Positions 11,972 through 22,718 of a DNA stretch of 64,000 nucleotides are shown in pieces. The translations under genes and the position numbers were made by a program. Origin of the DNA: Solanum dulcamara (Eukaryota > Streptophyta > Magnoliopsida > Solanales > Solanaceae); assembly GCF_947179165.1 (NCBI RefSeq), contig NC_077244.1, positions 74,446,144-74,510,143 on the forward strand, in the 5' to 3' direction. How positions within the stretch are numbered: position 1 is the stretch's first letter; every line of letters begins with the position of its first letter. The notes beneath the pieces are model-generated. The model was not told where the DNA came from. It saw only the letters and a program-made list of their open reading frames with translations, and did not search any database.

Positions 11972-13225
11972 TAATCAAGTAATTTTTTTTTACGTGTTAA
12001 TACTTAATACTAGTAGATGGTAAGAGAGAAGCAGACAAGTGAATAAGGTTCTCTCAGGTTGCAAACAGGTTATTTCGACACGTAGCAACTTGTCAGATAA
12101 TAGTTTTATCCTTTGATTGCCTTCCTCCCAACCCTTTAACCATGAGGACTCCGTCGAATCGTTTGGTACGAAGATTAATAATATAGAATTAGTAATACAA
12201 AAATTAATAATAAAAAAATTATTTTTTATTAAGTGTTTGATTCATAATTTTTTATCTAATTTTATATTTGAATTAGAACTTTACAATTTTTTTTTTCAAT
12301 TATACATTTGAATTATTATAAAAAAAATTATTCTTTTGTAATTGAGTCAAGATAAATAGATGTCAGATTTTTTTCCTTGTGGTTATCTAACTAGCTATGA
12401 GAAGAATAATTTTGTTATCATTTTTGCTATTTTTTTCACTTGAATTATTTGAGGATAAATAATTGTCATCTTAATAAATTGATGACTTACAAAACATCAA
12501 TTTGCCATTTTAAAAAAATAGACCATCTACTTTTAAAATTGGAAAAATATAAATGGTTGTAAAATCGAATAAACCATCTACGTTTATACCTAAAAATTGC
12601 AAGTTGTAATTTTAATATGTATATAATTTTAAAATTATTCAAAATACAAATAATTAGAAAACCACATATATATCAACAAATAATACATTCAATTAAAATC
12701 ACAAATATAATGTGATGATATATTTACTTTTTCACTTAGAAAATATTAAACAACTCACATATCAAATATTGTATTAATTTGTATTTGATTTATTTATCAA
12801 CAAATAATTCTCTCTAAATAATAAAATTTGTAAGCTAATTTATTTAAATAAATTTACTAATACTAATATAAATTATAAAATCAAGAAAATATATAAAGTG
12901 ATTAAAAGAATTTGAAGGATATTTTTGTCTTTACATTTTTTAGTTAGTTTTAAAAGAATATCCGTTTTCAATAATTCTATCTTTTTTATTTTTTAAAATT
13001 TTGTGTCAAATATTCAAGGTGAAATGTAATAGGCACTAATAGCTATTGTTGTTTATATTTCAACACGCTCGATCTGTTATATATGTCTGAATCAAATCCT
13101 TACTTGACTGAAAAATTAAATAAAATTCTTTTCATACAGAGAACTCATATAACATATTATTATTTTTAACTTTTTGAGTAATTAATAGCGAAATTCAAAC
13201 TCGGCGTTTCTTGTTTGTTTTTAGG
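11972..13225. other. AT-rich intergenic DNA
   Basis: No supportable gene. The ORF at 12,117-12,311 is low-complexity Ile/Phe/Leu-rich translation and has no domain. Confidence 0.5.
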
Positions 13226-13700
13226 GGCGGTAAAATTAACATATGAAATCGTAACTAGTCTAAGTTTGGATTTATTATTGACTCACTCATTTATTAATTC
13301 AATTTATTTGACTCATTTTAAATCATCAGAATTTGTATTGATATCTAACTCAAATTGATTCATAAAATAAATATTTTTGTTTGTTATATTATATACATTC
13401 ATAATAAAGAAAAATAATAAATTTATTAGATACTTAAAATCATAAAAGACAAATAATAAAAATTGAGCGGATAAGATTTTAGCCCACTTTTTAGCTTATT
13501 TTTGTTCGGAGACCGCATTAGAGCTCTGACTAAATTTGAATCGCGCTCCATGCCTAGGACTCGAACTCGAGACCTCTGGTCAAGAGTGAAATAATTTCAC
13601 CATTACACCACAATTCGTATTGGTGATCCATTTACTTATTAACTCAACCTATTTGATCCGTTTAAATTTAACTCAACCCATTCATTTACAGGTCAGTCGA
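13226..13700. repeat. Dispersed AT-rich repeat, copy 1 (interrupted by a SINE)
   Basis: Shared words occur in the same order here and at 28,569-28,830: a ttgacccactc-like word, attgattcat, cataataaagaa, an aataatttattag-like word, and a stretch reading gatttta/gtatttta followed by gcc(ca). The copy here is interrupted near 13,505-13,615 by a SINE. The class is unknown and no clear terminal repeats were found. Confidence 0.45.
13505..13615 (-). mobile_element. tRNA-derived SINE fragment
   Basis: On the minus strand the segment reads gtggtgtaatggtg (A-box like, 13,599-13,612) and then gagttcgagtcc (an excellent RNA polymerase III B box, 13,557-13,568), about 30 bases apart, as in plant tRNA-derived SINEs. 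It does not fold as a complete tRNA: the acceptor arms do not pair and the 3' part is unrelated to tRNA. It sits inside the AT-rich repeat at 13,226-13,700. Confidence 0.6.
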
Positions 13701-15879
13701 TTCCATATTAAGCTAGACCAGCGGTTAGATATGGTTTTGCTTTTATAATCATAAGAAGGAATTGATTTCTCCTTCGACTTTTAATTCCCACATAGCTAGC
13801 TCATCACATCCATCCATCGATCAACTTTATATTGGTAGACAGCTAACCATTCCAGAATTTTAGTATATTCCTACTAAATTAAGATCTAAGGTACTTAGCT
13901 TAGGGCTCTATAGTATGGTTCGTGTCGAATTTTCATAGGTCAATATTAATTTTATTCCAACTTTCCATACCCTTTTGCAGATTTTTTTTACTTTAATTAA
14001 GTGGCCATGTGTTTTTGTGTATATAGTCTTTTGAGACTCTAACGAATAGTAATATCGAAAGATCTTCCTCACGAGGAATTATATTGTGTCTCATTTTTTA
14101 AAGAATATTTTATGTTGTGATTATGAACAACAAAATAAACGTTTAATTAAGGTTTAAGGGAAAGTTAATAATTAAGGTTGAAGATTAAATAAAAAACGTA
14201 ATGAAAGAATTATAAGGAGGGTTCATATGTGTAGTGTGAATATGTGATAATCAATGAAGAAGTTTGCACACCACACACAAAAAAAGAAAAAAAGGAGACA
14301 AAAATCATTGCTAATTATATTTGACGATAGATTATTGATAAATTATTAAAAGATTGTGCTAGCTACTAACTATTTAATGGCAAATTCGTGATGAACTTCG
14401 TAGCTTATTTATTACTTCATTTTTTGGTGTGTTTGGGGTGTTAGCAAGATTTTGGAGGACATACTTGGTTTAAAGGAGGAGGGTTACTGAGGGTTAATCT
14501 GACACAAGTCCTCTACCATCCGTACTCATAAAGATTGAAGTAAGGGTTGCATAAGTTTTATCCTTTTTAAATTCCACTTGTTAGATTAATTTCCTGAATT
14601 TATTTTTGTTGTATTCAAAATAAGTCAATTAGGCTTCAGCAAATTAAATTAGACTCATTATCTTGTGTCGGAGGAAGAGCAAAAGTCCTGGAATATCATT
14701 TATGCAAGTGCTATAATTATTTTGTGCCTTAAATTAAATTGCTTTAGTGATAATTTTATGTATTTGTGTTAAAGAAATCGCTTGATATGTATAAATAATT
14801 TATTTAAAATTTAGTACACATCTTTTTTTAAAATTCAAAAGTTCAAAATTTCGAATCCACATCTATTACAACGTCAGTTGATGTAAGCTAAATCCTAAAC
14901 AAAAACACATGAACACGATTGATGATACTGTAGAATAATAATCGTTTTTGATCACTTGAATAGATTTTTATACAAATAATAACGTCTGATTGAATATAAT
15001 AAAAAAAAATCTTACAAACTTTATCCTCTATCCTATACTGTCTGGTTTTGCGATCCAGAAAAATTGATACCTTCTTGTTTTTATCTTTAGTAGATTCTAA
15101 ACTGACCAGTTAAACTTTCCAAATCAAGTGCACAAATAACAGAATTTAAAAAAGAAGAAGCAAAAAGACACTTACTAGTCTAAATGCTATTTGTGGAACA
15201 ACATTCGTTAACCAAAGGGAAAAAAAACATATGCTTTTGTACCCATGATAAGACATGAAATGATAAGGATGAAATTAGGAGGATTCATCTTTCTTCTTCT
15301 TCTTTATATTCTTTCATTATTATTTATTTAAATAGGTTAATAGTATTTTGATTCTTTAATTATTTGTAATTATATCAGACTAAGTGTATTTAACTTTCAA
15401 TTATTAAAAGTATTCACGTTTGATCCCTTTGCTAATTAATATTGATAAGTTTTCAGAATTATTAATCGTTTTCTCATTTAATTATTCATGTGTTATAATA
15501 TTATACTTTTATTGTTACTCCATATTTAAGGTTAATATGTTTCTAAAAACAGTTCAAATATAACATATTTCCTATATAAAGGGAACAAAAATAACAGCGT
15601 ATATATCAGTGTGATTCCATAAAGATTGTTTTCAATAAAATCTTGAGCTTAAAAAAAACCATTTTCGAAACAGATTTAAAAGATGCAAGAGAAAAGAACT
15701 ATGATAAAAATAACAGAAGAAAAGAGAAAAATATTGACAACAATATAGTAAGATGACCAAGATAAAGAGAACAACATCAATAATAAAATTGAGTACAATA
15801 ATAATCACAATAATGGTGAGACTGATAAGTGTTGAAGTATAAGAGCAGAACAATCAGCAAGCTTATGGTGTGATTAGTT
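13701..15879. other. Intergenic DNA, no gene seen
   Basis: AT-rich with many stops. The 73-codon minus ORF at 15,632-15,853 is hydrophobic low-complexity translation of an A-rich stretch and is not supported. Confidence 0.5.
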
Positions 15880-16111
15880 TGTTAAGAACCTGAGTTAGTT
15901 AGCTATGTGATGAGCTGTCAGTGAGTTAGCTAAGTTAGCTAGCTATTCAGTTATTTACACAGCTGTATAAATATAGCAGTGCACTTGTCTACATTCAATG
16001 TATCACAAGATATTTCTCTGAATCAATTAAATGCTTGTCTCCTTTCGCTAGTTTTCTCTAATGTTCTTTCTAGAATTCTGAAGTAGCTAGACTCCTGTAA
16101 TGAAGTTTTCA
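15880..16111 (+). repeat. 5' LTR of degenerate Ty1/copia element
   Basis: It runs TG (tgttaagaacctg) to CA (gaagttttca), 232 bp, and is followed directly by a primer binding site. It carries tataaatatag at about 15,966, a plausible TATA box for the element's own transcript, and a tagttagctatg/gagttagctaag repeated word. No matching 3' LTR occurs downstream in the window, so the boundary rests on TG/CA and the PBS. Confidence 0.65.
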
Positions 16112-16123
16112 TGGTATCAGAAC
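16112..16123 (+). other. Primer binding site, initiator tRNA-Met type
   Basis: The bases tggtatcagaac match the common plant PBS tggtatcagagc at 11 of 12 positions and abut the 5' LTR. Confidence 0.75.
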
Positions 16124-16230
16124 AACGATCTAAGGGAATGTTAGTTATTGTAAACGATTACTAGGTGTACAAATTTATCTCCTACAAAAGGTGAATCAAA
16201 AGAGGCATCGCAAGGTCAATCTAGCTACAA

Positions 16231-17310
16231 ATGACTGTTAATGGATGTCTAACAAAAAACTCTGGAGATGGTGCAACCAACATTATAACAATTCCTGTCA
16301 TCGACCACAATCATCCTCTCTTTCTAGGACATATAGAAATTCTAGGTATTTCTCTCATTTCCTTACAACTAACATAGTAACTATGCTCTTCGGAGCAGGT
16401 CCTTAAGAATTGGTCTTGTAGGTCGTAGCAAATTAGGATTTGTAGATGAAAGGTTTCCAAAATCTGCATTTGAGCCTGAATTGCATGATCAGCGAGAAAA
16501 GTGTAATGCTGTAGTATTGAGCTGGATTATGAATGCTTTAAGGTTTGGTCTACTCAGTTCTGTAGTGTATGCATCTGATGCACGAAAGATTTGGCTAGAT
16601 CTGAGGAAAAGGTTTGATACAGTTAATGGATCCAGAATCTTTCAACTACATAGAGAAATTCATACTCTAACTCAAGGTACAATGTCAGCTGTTGATTATC
16701 ACTCAAAATTAAGAGATCTCTGGATGAGTATGATGCTATCATGCCTTGTCCTAGTTGTCCCTGTCCTGAATCAAGAAAGTTTGGTGAGCATTATGATTAT
16801 CAAAGGTTTTTACAATTTCTCATGGGATTAAATGAGTCGTATAGCCCTCCTAGAAGTCAAATCCTCATGATGAGTCTCATTCCTACATTGAACAAATCCT
16901 AGACTCTATTGATTTATAAGGATATTCAGAGAAATTTAGATACATCTAGTTCAGGGGTAATCGAAAGTACTGCAATGTATGCTTGAAAAAATGTTCACTA
17001 CAACAATATTGCAAACACTTTTGGTGCTAGTACCTCAAGAGGTTCTATTACTTCTTCAGGCAATAATTCTAGTGAATGATATAGTGGGAACACTAGTACA
17101 TCTGGAGGAAATTACAAAGCTAGAAAGAACCTATTTGTATGTGAGCATTATGCCTTCAGAGGACACTCTAAGAACCAATGCTACAAAATTATTGTCTATT
17201 CTACAGATTTTCAGTCCAAGAGAAAGCCTATGTATGCTAATAAAGTCACATCTACTAGGTCACCTACTGGTGCTTTCTTTACTCAGGACTAATACAATCA
17301 AAAACTTCAA
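16231..17310 (+). pseudogene. copia gag remnant
   Basis: The frame around 16,424-16,831 gives the typical copia gag run KLGFVDERFPKSAFEPEL, then CNAVVLSWIMNAL, SSVVYASDARKIWLDLRKRF and IFQLHREIHTLTQGT, the RNA- and self-binding capsid-like region. After 16,740 the frame shifts. A zinc knuckle is recognisable near 17,140-17,180 as CEHYAFRGHSKNQC, where the second Cys of C-x2-C-x4-H-x4-C has become Tyr. Several frameshifts and stops make this non-functional. Confidence 0.8.
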
Positions 17311-17399
17311 CTGTTGTCTAGATCAAATGGTGAGCATGCTGAGGAACCTGCTGCAAATGTATCAACTGTCAATAATACAGGTAGCTTTTCTAGTACTCT

Positions 17400-19900
17400 T
17401 ACTTGTACACATAAATATAGTAAATGGATAGTAGATTATGGAACCACTCATCATATAACCTCTGATCTGAAAGTGTTAAATCAAGCTAGGAAAGCTCCTA
17501 CTCATACAAGTAGTAAAGTGCATCTTTTAAATGGTAAAGTGTGGCAGTCTCACATGTTGGCAGCACATATATTCTTTCAAATTAATCCATATCTAATGTG
17601 TTGTTTATACCTGACTTCAAATTTAACTTGTTTTCTGTGTCAAAGATCACCAAAGAGTTACAATGTATGATTGATTTCTTCCCTGATTTTTGTATTTTTC
17701 TGGACCTCTCCACTGCTTAGTTGGACGGGATTGGTAAAGAAGAGTTTGGACTCTACATACTACAAAAGGGACCAAAAGACATTTCAAAGCAGTCAGTCAA
17801 TAGTAGTAGAAATCATGTTGAGTTTGTCAAGTTTGTTCATTCTGTTACAAAGTCTGAGTCTAGTGATATTTGGTATAAAAGATTAGGTCATTCTCATGTT
17901 GATATAATAAACAAGCATGCTAGTCTTATCTCTTTGAGTAGTAAGGGTCAATCTAATTACACATTTGAGCACTTGTGTGTATACACCCCAGCAGAATGGG
18001 GTTGCTGAAAAGAAGAACTATTTTGGCCATAGCTAGATCCGTGAGATTTCAAGCATCTATACCACTCAAATACTGGGGTGAGTGTGTGTTAACTGTTGTG
18101 TACATATTAAACAGACTTCCATCTAGAGTACTTCCTTACAAATCTCCTTTTGAGAAGTTATATCTACACCCTCCATCCTTAATACATCTCAAAGTATTTG
18201 CCTGCCTATGTTATGCTGCCTGTCCCAAGATTACTGATAAATTCTCATCCAGGGCTATTCCTGTAGTGTTCATGGGTTATTCCTCCACTCAAAAAGGCTA
18301 CATTCTTTATGATCTTCATACTCACACATTTCTTTCAATAGACGTATGGTGTTTCAGGATGAGCTCTTTCCTTTTAAACAAATGCATATTTCTTTTAATC
18401 CAATTTTTTCAGTTCTTGATATGATCTCTTCATGTGCTTCTTTTCCCACTTCTTCCTCTACTTCTCAGTTATCTATTCCTACTGCATCTTCTACTATTCC
18501 ATCTTCCTCCACCAATGTATTGCCATATTTTCTTGAAGTTTCTACTTTACTTCATATCTCTTCATCTGACCATATTCATATATCTCAACCTGCACCTCTA
18601 GCTCATGCCCCTCCTACATCAGTTGTACCATCTAGGAGATCCACCAAGTCTCTTACTATCATGTATCTCCCAAATATAAGCAAACCTTGAAAGCCTATTC
18701 AGAACTGTGTGAACCTACTTTCTTTAAGAAAGCTGTTGCTGACCCTGCTTGGGTTAAAGCCATGGAGTTGGAAATGGCTACACTAGAAAGTAATAACACA
18801 TGGACCATTGTTGATTTGCCACCTGGTAAGAAGACTATTGGTTGTAGGTGGATATACAAAATCAAGTTTCTAGTTTCTGGGGAGGTAGAAAGATTCAAAG
18901 CAAAACTAGTTGTCAAAGGTTTCAGTCAAAAGGAAGGCCTGGACTATGGTGAAACTTTCAGTCCAATTGCTAAGATGGTAACAGTCATATCAGTAGTAGA
19001 TCTTACTGCATCCAAAGAATGGTTCATCTATCAAATGGATGTTCATAATGCCTTTTTTAATGGAGACTTACTTAAAAAGGTATATATGAAGATTCTCAGT
19101 GGGTTTGCTAGACATGGGAAGTATCACAATGTATGCAAACTGAACAAGTCATTGTATGGACTAAAACAAGCACCAAAGTAGTGGAATATAAAATTAACCG
19201 AGGCACTAATACAAATGGGGTTTAAACAAAGTCATTATGACTACTCCTTGTTCACAAAACAGGTTGCTAGTGACACTGTGATGGTACTAGTATATGTGGA
19301 TGATCTGCTGGTCACAGGAAGTAATCATGAACTTCTGTGCAGTACTAGATTGGATATTTAGAAGATGTTTAAGATGAAGGATCTTGGGGAGATAAAATTC
19401 TTCCTAGGAATTGAGCTCTCAAGTTCCAGTCAAGGTATACTAATGACACAAAAAATATGCACTGAAATTAGTCTCAGAATCAGGGCTAGGAGGAGCCAAA
19501 CCTGCATGCACACCACTGGAGATGAATCAGAAACTTACATCTGTGCAGTATGATGAACATGTCAAGAATGAAGGGTCACAAGGTAATAGTCTACTCTCAG
19601 ATCCTACCAAGTATCAAGGACTAGTAGGAAGACTTCTCTACCTCACAATGACCAGACCTGACTTGGCCTTTGTTGCACAAGTCTTAAAGCCAATTCGTGC
19701 ACTCTCCTAAACAATCTCATTTGGAAGTTGCATTAAGGGTAGTAAGGTACATCAAGGAGGCTCCTGGTTTAGGTTTATTGATGCCAGCAGAACCTACCAC
19801 ACAACTCAGTGTCTATTGTGACTCAGATTGGGGAGCATGTTTGAAAACAAGAAAGTCTATCACAGGGTACCTAGTCTGTCACATGTATATCGAGTCATAT
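17400..19900 (+). pseudogene. copia pol remnant (PR, partial INT, RT, partial RNase H)
   Basis: The protease motif appears near 17,430 as WIVDYGTTHHIT, where the usual D-S-G is D-Y-G. The pre-integrase motif IWYKRLGHSHVD follows near 17,870. The text then jumps to the integrase end (YTPAEWG near 17,982), so the zinc finger and D,D-35-E core are missing. The RT domain begins near 18,730 and keeps GCRWIYKIK, QMDVHNAFFNGDL, LYGLKQAP and the catalytic YVDDLLVTG near 19,295. RNase H starts (VYCDSDWGAC near 19,810) but breaks at about 19,880. Multiple stops and shifts interrupt it. Confidence 0.85.
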
Positions 19901-19984
19901 TTCGCAAGAAGCAAAATTATTATAAACCAATATTTGAAGGACCACAAAAACTACTCTCCCTATTTTAATTATAATGCTAGTTAA

Positions 19985-20597
19985 TATACTTAATCCCTTC
20001 AATTTTTCAGGGATAAAATGCAGCTAATCTTACCAGTATGTTACCAACTGTTCTTTATATTCCTATTGCAGGACTTCCGTTAATCAGGGATCTATAATTG
20101 ATAAAATTATTACAAAAGTGAAGACACTTCCGTACATATTTCCTCTTATAATTTTCTGTGATTTGATGTATCAACAAATATTCTTTTACTGTATACTCCC
20201 CTTTAATTTTATTTTAACTTTACAAAAAATTAGGAACAAGATGCTTCAATGAAATTGCTCCTATTTATTCGGTTGTATTCCAAAATGGGAAGCCTTTCAA
20301 ATCATTAATGTTGGTATAATCAATGGAAAAAGTATGTCGTTTATATTAAAAAAAAAAAAATCATACTAATCTTTAACTTTATTAACATAAAACACGTGTA
20401 TCGCACATTTTTTTGGCAATATATTACACAATACATATATATGTAACAAGTTTAATTAATTATGAATTATAATTAATAAATACTTCATACTTACTCCATA
20501 TGTATACTGTCAGTCGCCAGATATGATTATAATATTTTTGTTAATTTCTTTTAATGAACATGTACAAATAATCTATTAAAAATTCAGAAAGTAAGAA
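19985..20597. other. AT-rich DNA between the two copia elements
   Basis: No LTR of the upstream element and no gene were found. Confidence 0.5.
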
Positions 20598-20602
20598 AGC
20601 AT
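20598..20602. repeat. Target-site duplication of copia element (left)
   Basis: agcat, repeated at 26,783-26,787 immediately after the 3' LTR. Confidence 0.9.
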
Positions 20603-20831
20603 TGTTAAGTAGTGGATTGTCCATTTATTTGTGTGGACACACCACTTTGCAAGTTGCTCAACTTTCCTTCTTTTGTATAACTATAAATATGACCATTCTT
20701 GGTCATTGTGAATTGCTAAAAAAACACACAGAATACATATACACGCTATTTTCATTTCTTTTCTGTTTTCTCTCCATATTCTCTTACTTTCTTTTCTGTT
20801 ATAATATTGTCAACTTAGTTATTTTATAACA
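20603..20831 (+). repeat. 5' LTR of complete Ty1/copia element
   Basis: 229 bp, tgttaagtagtgg to ttttataaca. It differs from the 3' LTR at two positions that I can see (t/g in caactttcc, and g/a in ttttctgtta). It contains actataaatatgacc, a likely TATA region. Confidence 0.95.
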
Positions 20832-20845
20832 CGTTATCAGCACGA
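20832..20845 (+). other. Probable primer binding site (non-standard)
   Basis: The bases after the 5' LTR are cgttatcagcacga. They share tatcag with the usual initiator-Met site tggtatcagagc but differ elsewhere. The priming tRNA, or an internal tRNA site, cannot be decided by eye. Confidence 0.5.
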
Positions 20846-20956
20846 AGTCCTAATTTTCTCCAGAAAATTAATCTCTATATCAGGTATATCTACTAAAGAA
20901 ATTTTATTTTAGTTGTCTTTTCTATTTCTAAAATTAATTTCTATCCCAGTTTTATC

Positions 20957-21995
20957 ATGTCAAATATATCAAAACTTGAATTTGTGGCACTTGACATTTC
21001 TGGAAAAAATTATTTATCATGGATCCTTGATGCTGAAATTCACCTTGACGCTAAGGGTCTAGGTGATACTATTAAACAAGATAATAACGCATCAAGCCAA
21101 GATAAAGCAAAAGCCATGATTTTTCTCCGTCATCATACATGAAGGATTAAAAACTGAATATTTAACTATAAAAGACCCTCTTGAATTATGGACTAATTTG
21201 AAAGATCGGTATCACCACCTGAAACTTACGGTGTTACCAAAAGCCCGATATGACTGGATTCACCTTCGATTTCAAGACTTTAAAACCGTGACAGAGTATA
21301 ATTCTGCGATCCACAAGGTAAGTTCCAAGTTAAAATTATGTGGAGACTCTATCACTGATGATGACTTACTTGAGAAAACTTTTTCCACTTTTCACGCTTC
21401 AAATGTGTTGTTACAACAACAATATCGTGAAAAAGGATTTAAGAAGTATTCTGAATTAATTACATGCTTACTTGTGGCTGAGCAAAATAATACTTTGTTG
21501 ATGAAAAATCATGAAGCCCGTCCAACTGGATCTGCTCCATTCCCTGAAGCGAATGTTGTAGCAGCGCATAATCAGTCTGAATCAAGACAAAATAATTATC
21601 GCAGCCACGGCCGTGGCCGTGGCCGTGGTCGTGGACGTGGGAGAGGACGAATCAATTATCGTCATCATGTTGGAAATAAACATGAGAACAATAAAGGTCC
21701 TCAAAATAATTCTTCCAGAGGTAAATCCAATTTTTGTCACCGGTGTGGTATGAAGGGTCATTGGGCACGTGAATGTCGTACGCCCGAACATTTTGTGAAA
21801 CTTTATCAAGCCTCTCTCAAAAGGAAAGATAATAATGTGGAGGCAAACTTGAGTTTTCGAAATAATGATGATGAAGCAACCCCCTCAAATAAACATGAAA
21901 ATATTGAGGCAAATATGGCTTATAAAGATGATGATTTCGCAGATCTTCCAAATATTACTCATTTGGATGCTGAAGACTTTATGAGTATTGATTAA
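20957..21995 (+). pseudogene. copia gag, broken by one frameshift
   Basis: The first part (20,957-21,142, 61 codons) starts MSNISKLEFVALDISGKNY, the usual N-terminus of UBN2-type copia gag, and includes LSWILDAEIHL. The frame shifts near 21,138 within cgtcatcatacatgaa, consistent with loss of two bases. It resumes through LWTNLKDRYHHLK to the end at 21,995. A (GR)n tract lies at about 21,600-21,650 (cgtggccgtggccgtgg), followed by an intact zinc knuckle CHRCGMKGHWAREC near 21,736-21,777. Gag packages the RNA in cytoplasmic particles; here the shift would truncate it. The tail is acidic and ends EDFMSID. Confidence 0.85.
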
Positions 21996-22718
21996 GGAAT
22001 TTATCATCTGGCGGGGAATATATCTTATAATTAGTAACTTTTACAAAGAGGCATATAGTTTGTACTAATGTGTAAAAGTTGAAAGCTCTATATTATGTAG
22101 TATGGTCTGTTATTTATTTTTGTTACTTATTTGTCATTTCTATGTAGTATTATCACACAATATTACTTGATGTTTTTTTTTTAGTTGTATATTTGTACCA
22201 TTCAAAAACCTAGATTAACACTTCTTAGTATGACACTTGTTACCAAAATAAATTGTCAATTGAGTTTATTTATTAAAAGTTTTAGTATATTGAGTTATAT
22301 AAAGAAATATGAACCAAATTTCAAGCGTGTTAACATAGTAATTTATTTACGATATGCAGCCAGTATCTGATGAGCTTTATTAACACATATAATAATACAT
22401 GATCGAAGATGCTAAAATATGTCAAATTAGCCATTAAGTTATAAAATTAGTGTATACTGTGTATATATGATTTTCACATCATTTGATACTGGCACATAGC
22501 CATCTGCATAGATATATGTTATCGCATGTGTTATAATTATATTCAATTAAGGTCATATTAGAACTAATGTTTTTTTTTTAGCTAATACTTTATACATACA
22601 ATATTGTCAAAAATACATGTGAGTAAAGAATATTTTTCACACACATTCATGATATTATAGTTACGGTTTTTATGTTTTTTTTTGTTTTTTTAAAGCAGTT
22701 CAATATCTTAAAGTTTTT
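21996..22718 (+). other. Non-coding spacer between gag and pol of the copia element
   Basis: About 720 bp, T-rich, with stops in every frame and several tttttttt runs. Most copia elements have gag and pol fused or nearly so; this spacer is longer than usual and may hold splice or internal initiation signals. Confidence 0.6.

Larger units (their letters stand above)
15880..19900 (+). mobile_element. Degenerate, truncated Ty1/copia retrotransposon
   Basis: The order is 5' LTR, PBS, gag remnant, protease, GAG-pre-integrase, integrase C-terminal part, reverse transcriptase and partial RNase H, all on plus. The reading frame is broken many times. The integrase core is deleted, RNase H stops near 19,890 and there is no 3' LTR before the next element at 20,603. 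It is non-autonomous and old compared with the copia element beside it. Confidence 0.85.

Noticed and set aside
13505..13615. Possible tRNA gene on minus strand
   Set aside because: Good B box but no cloverleaf or paired acceptor stem; a SINE fits better.
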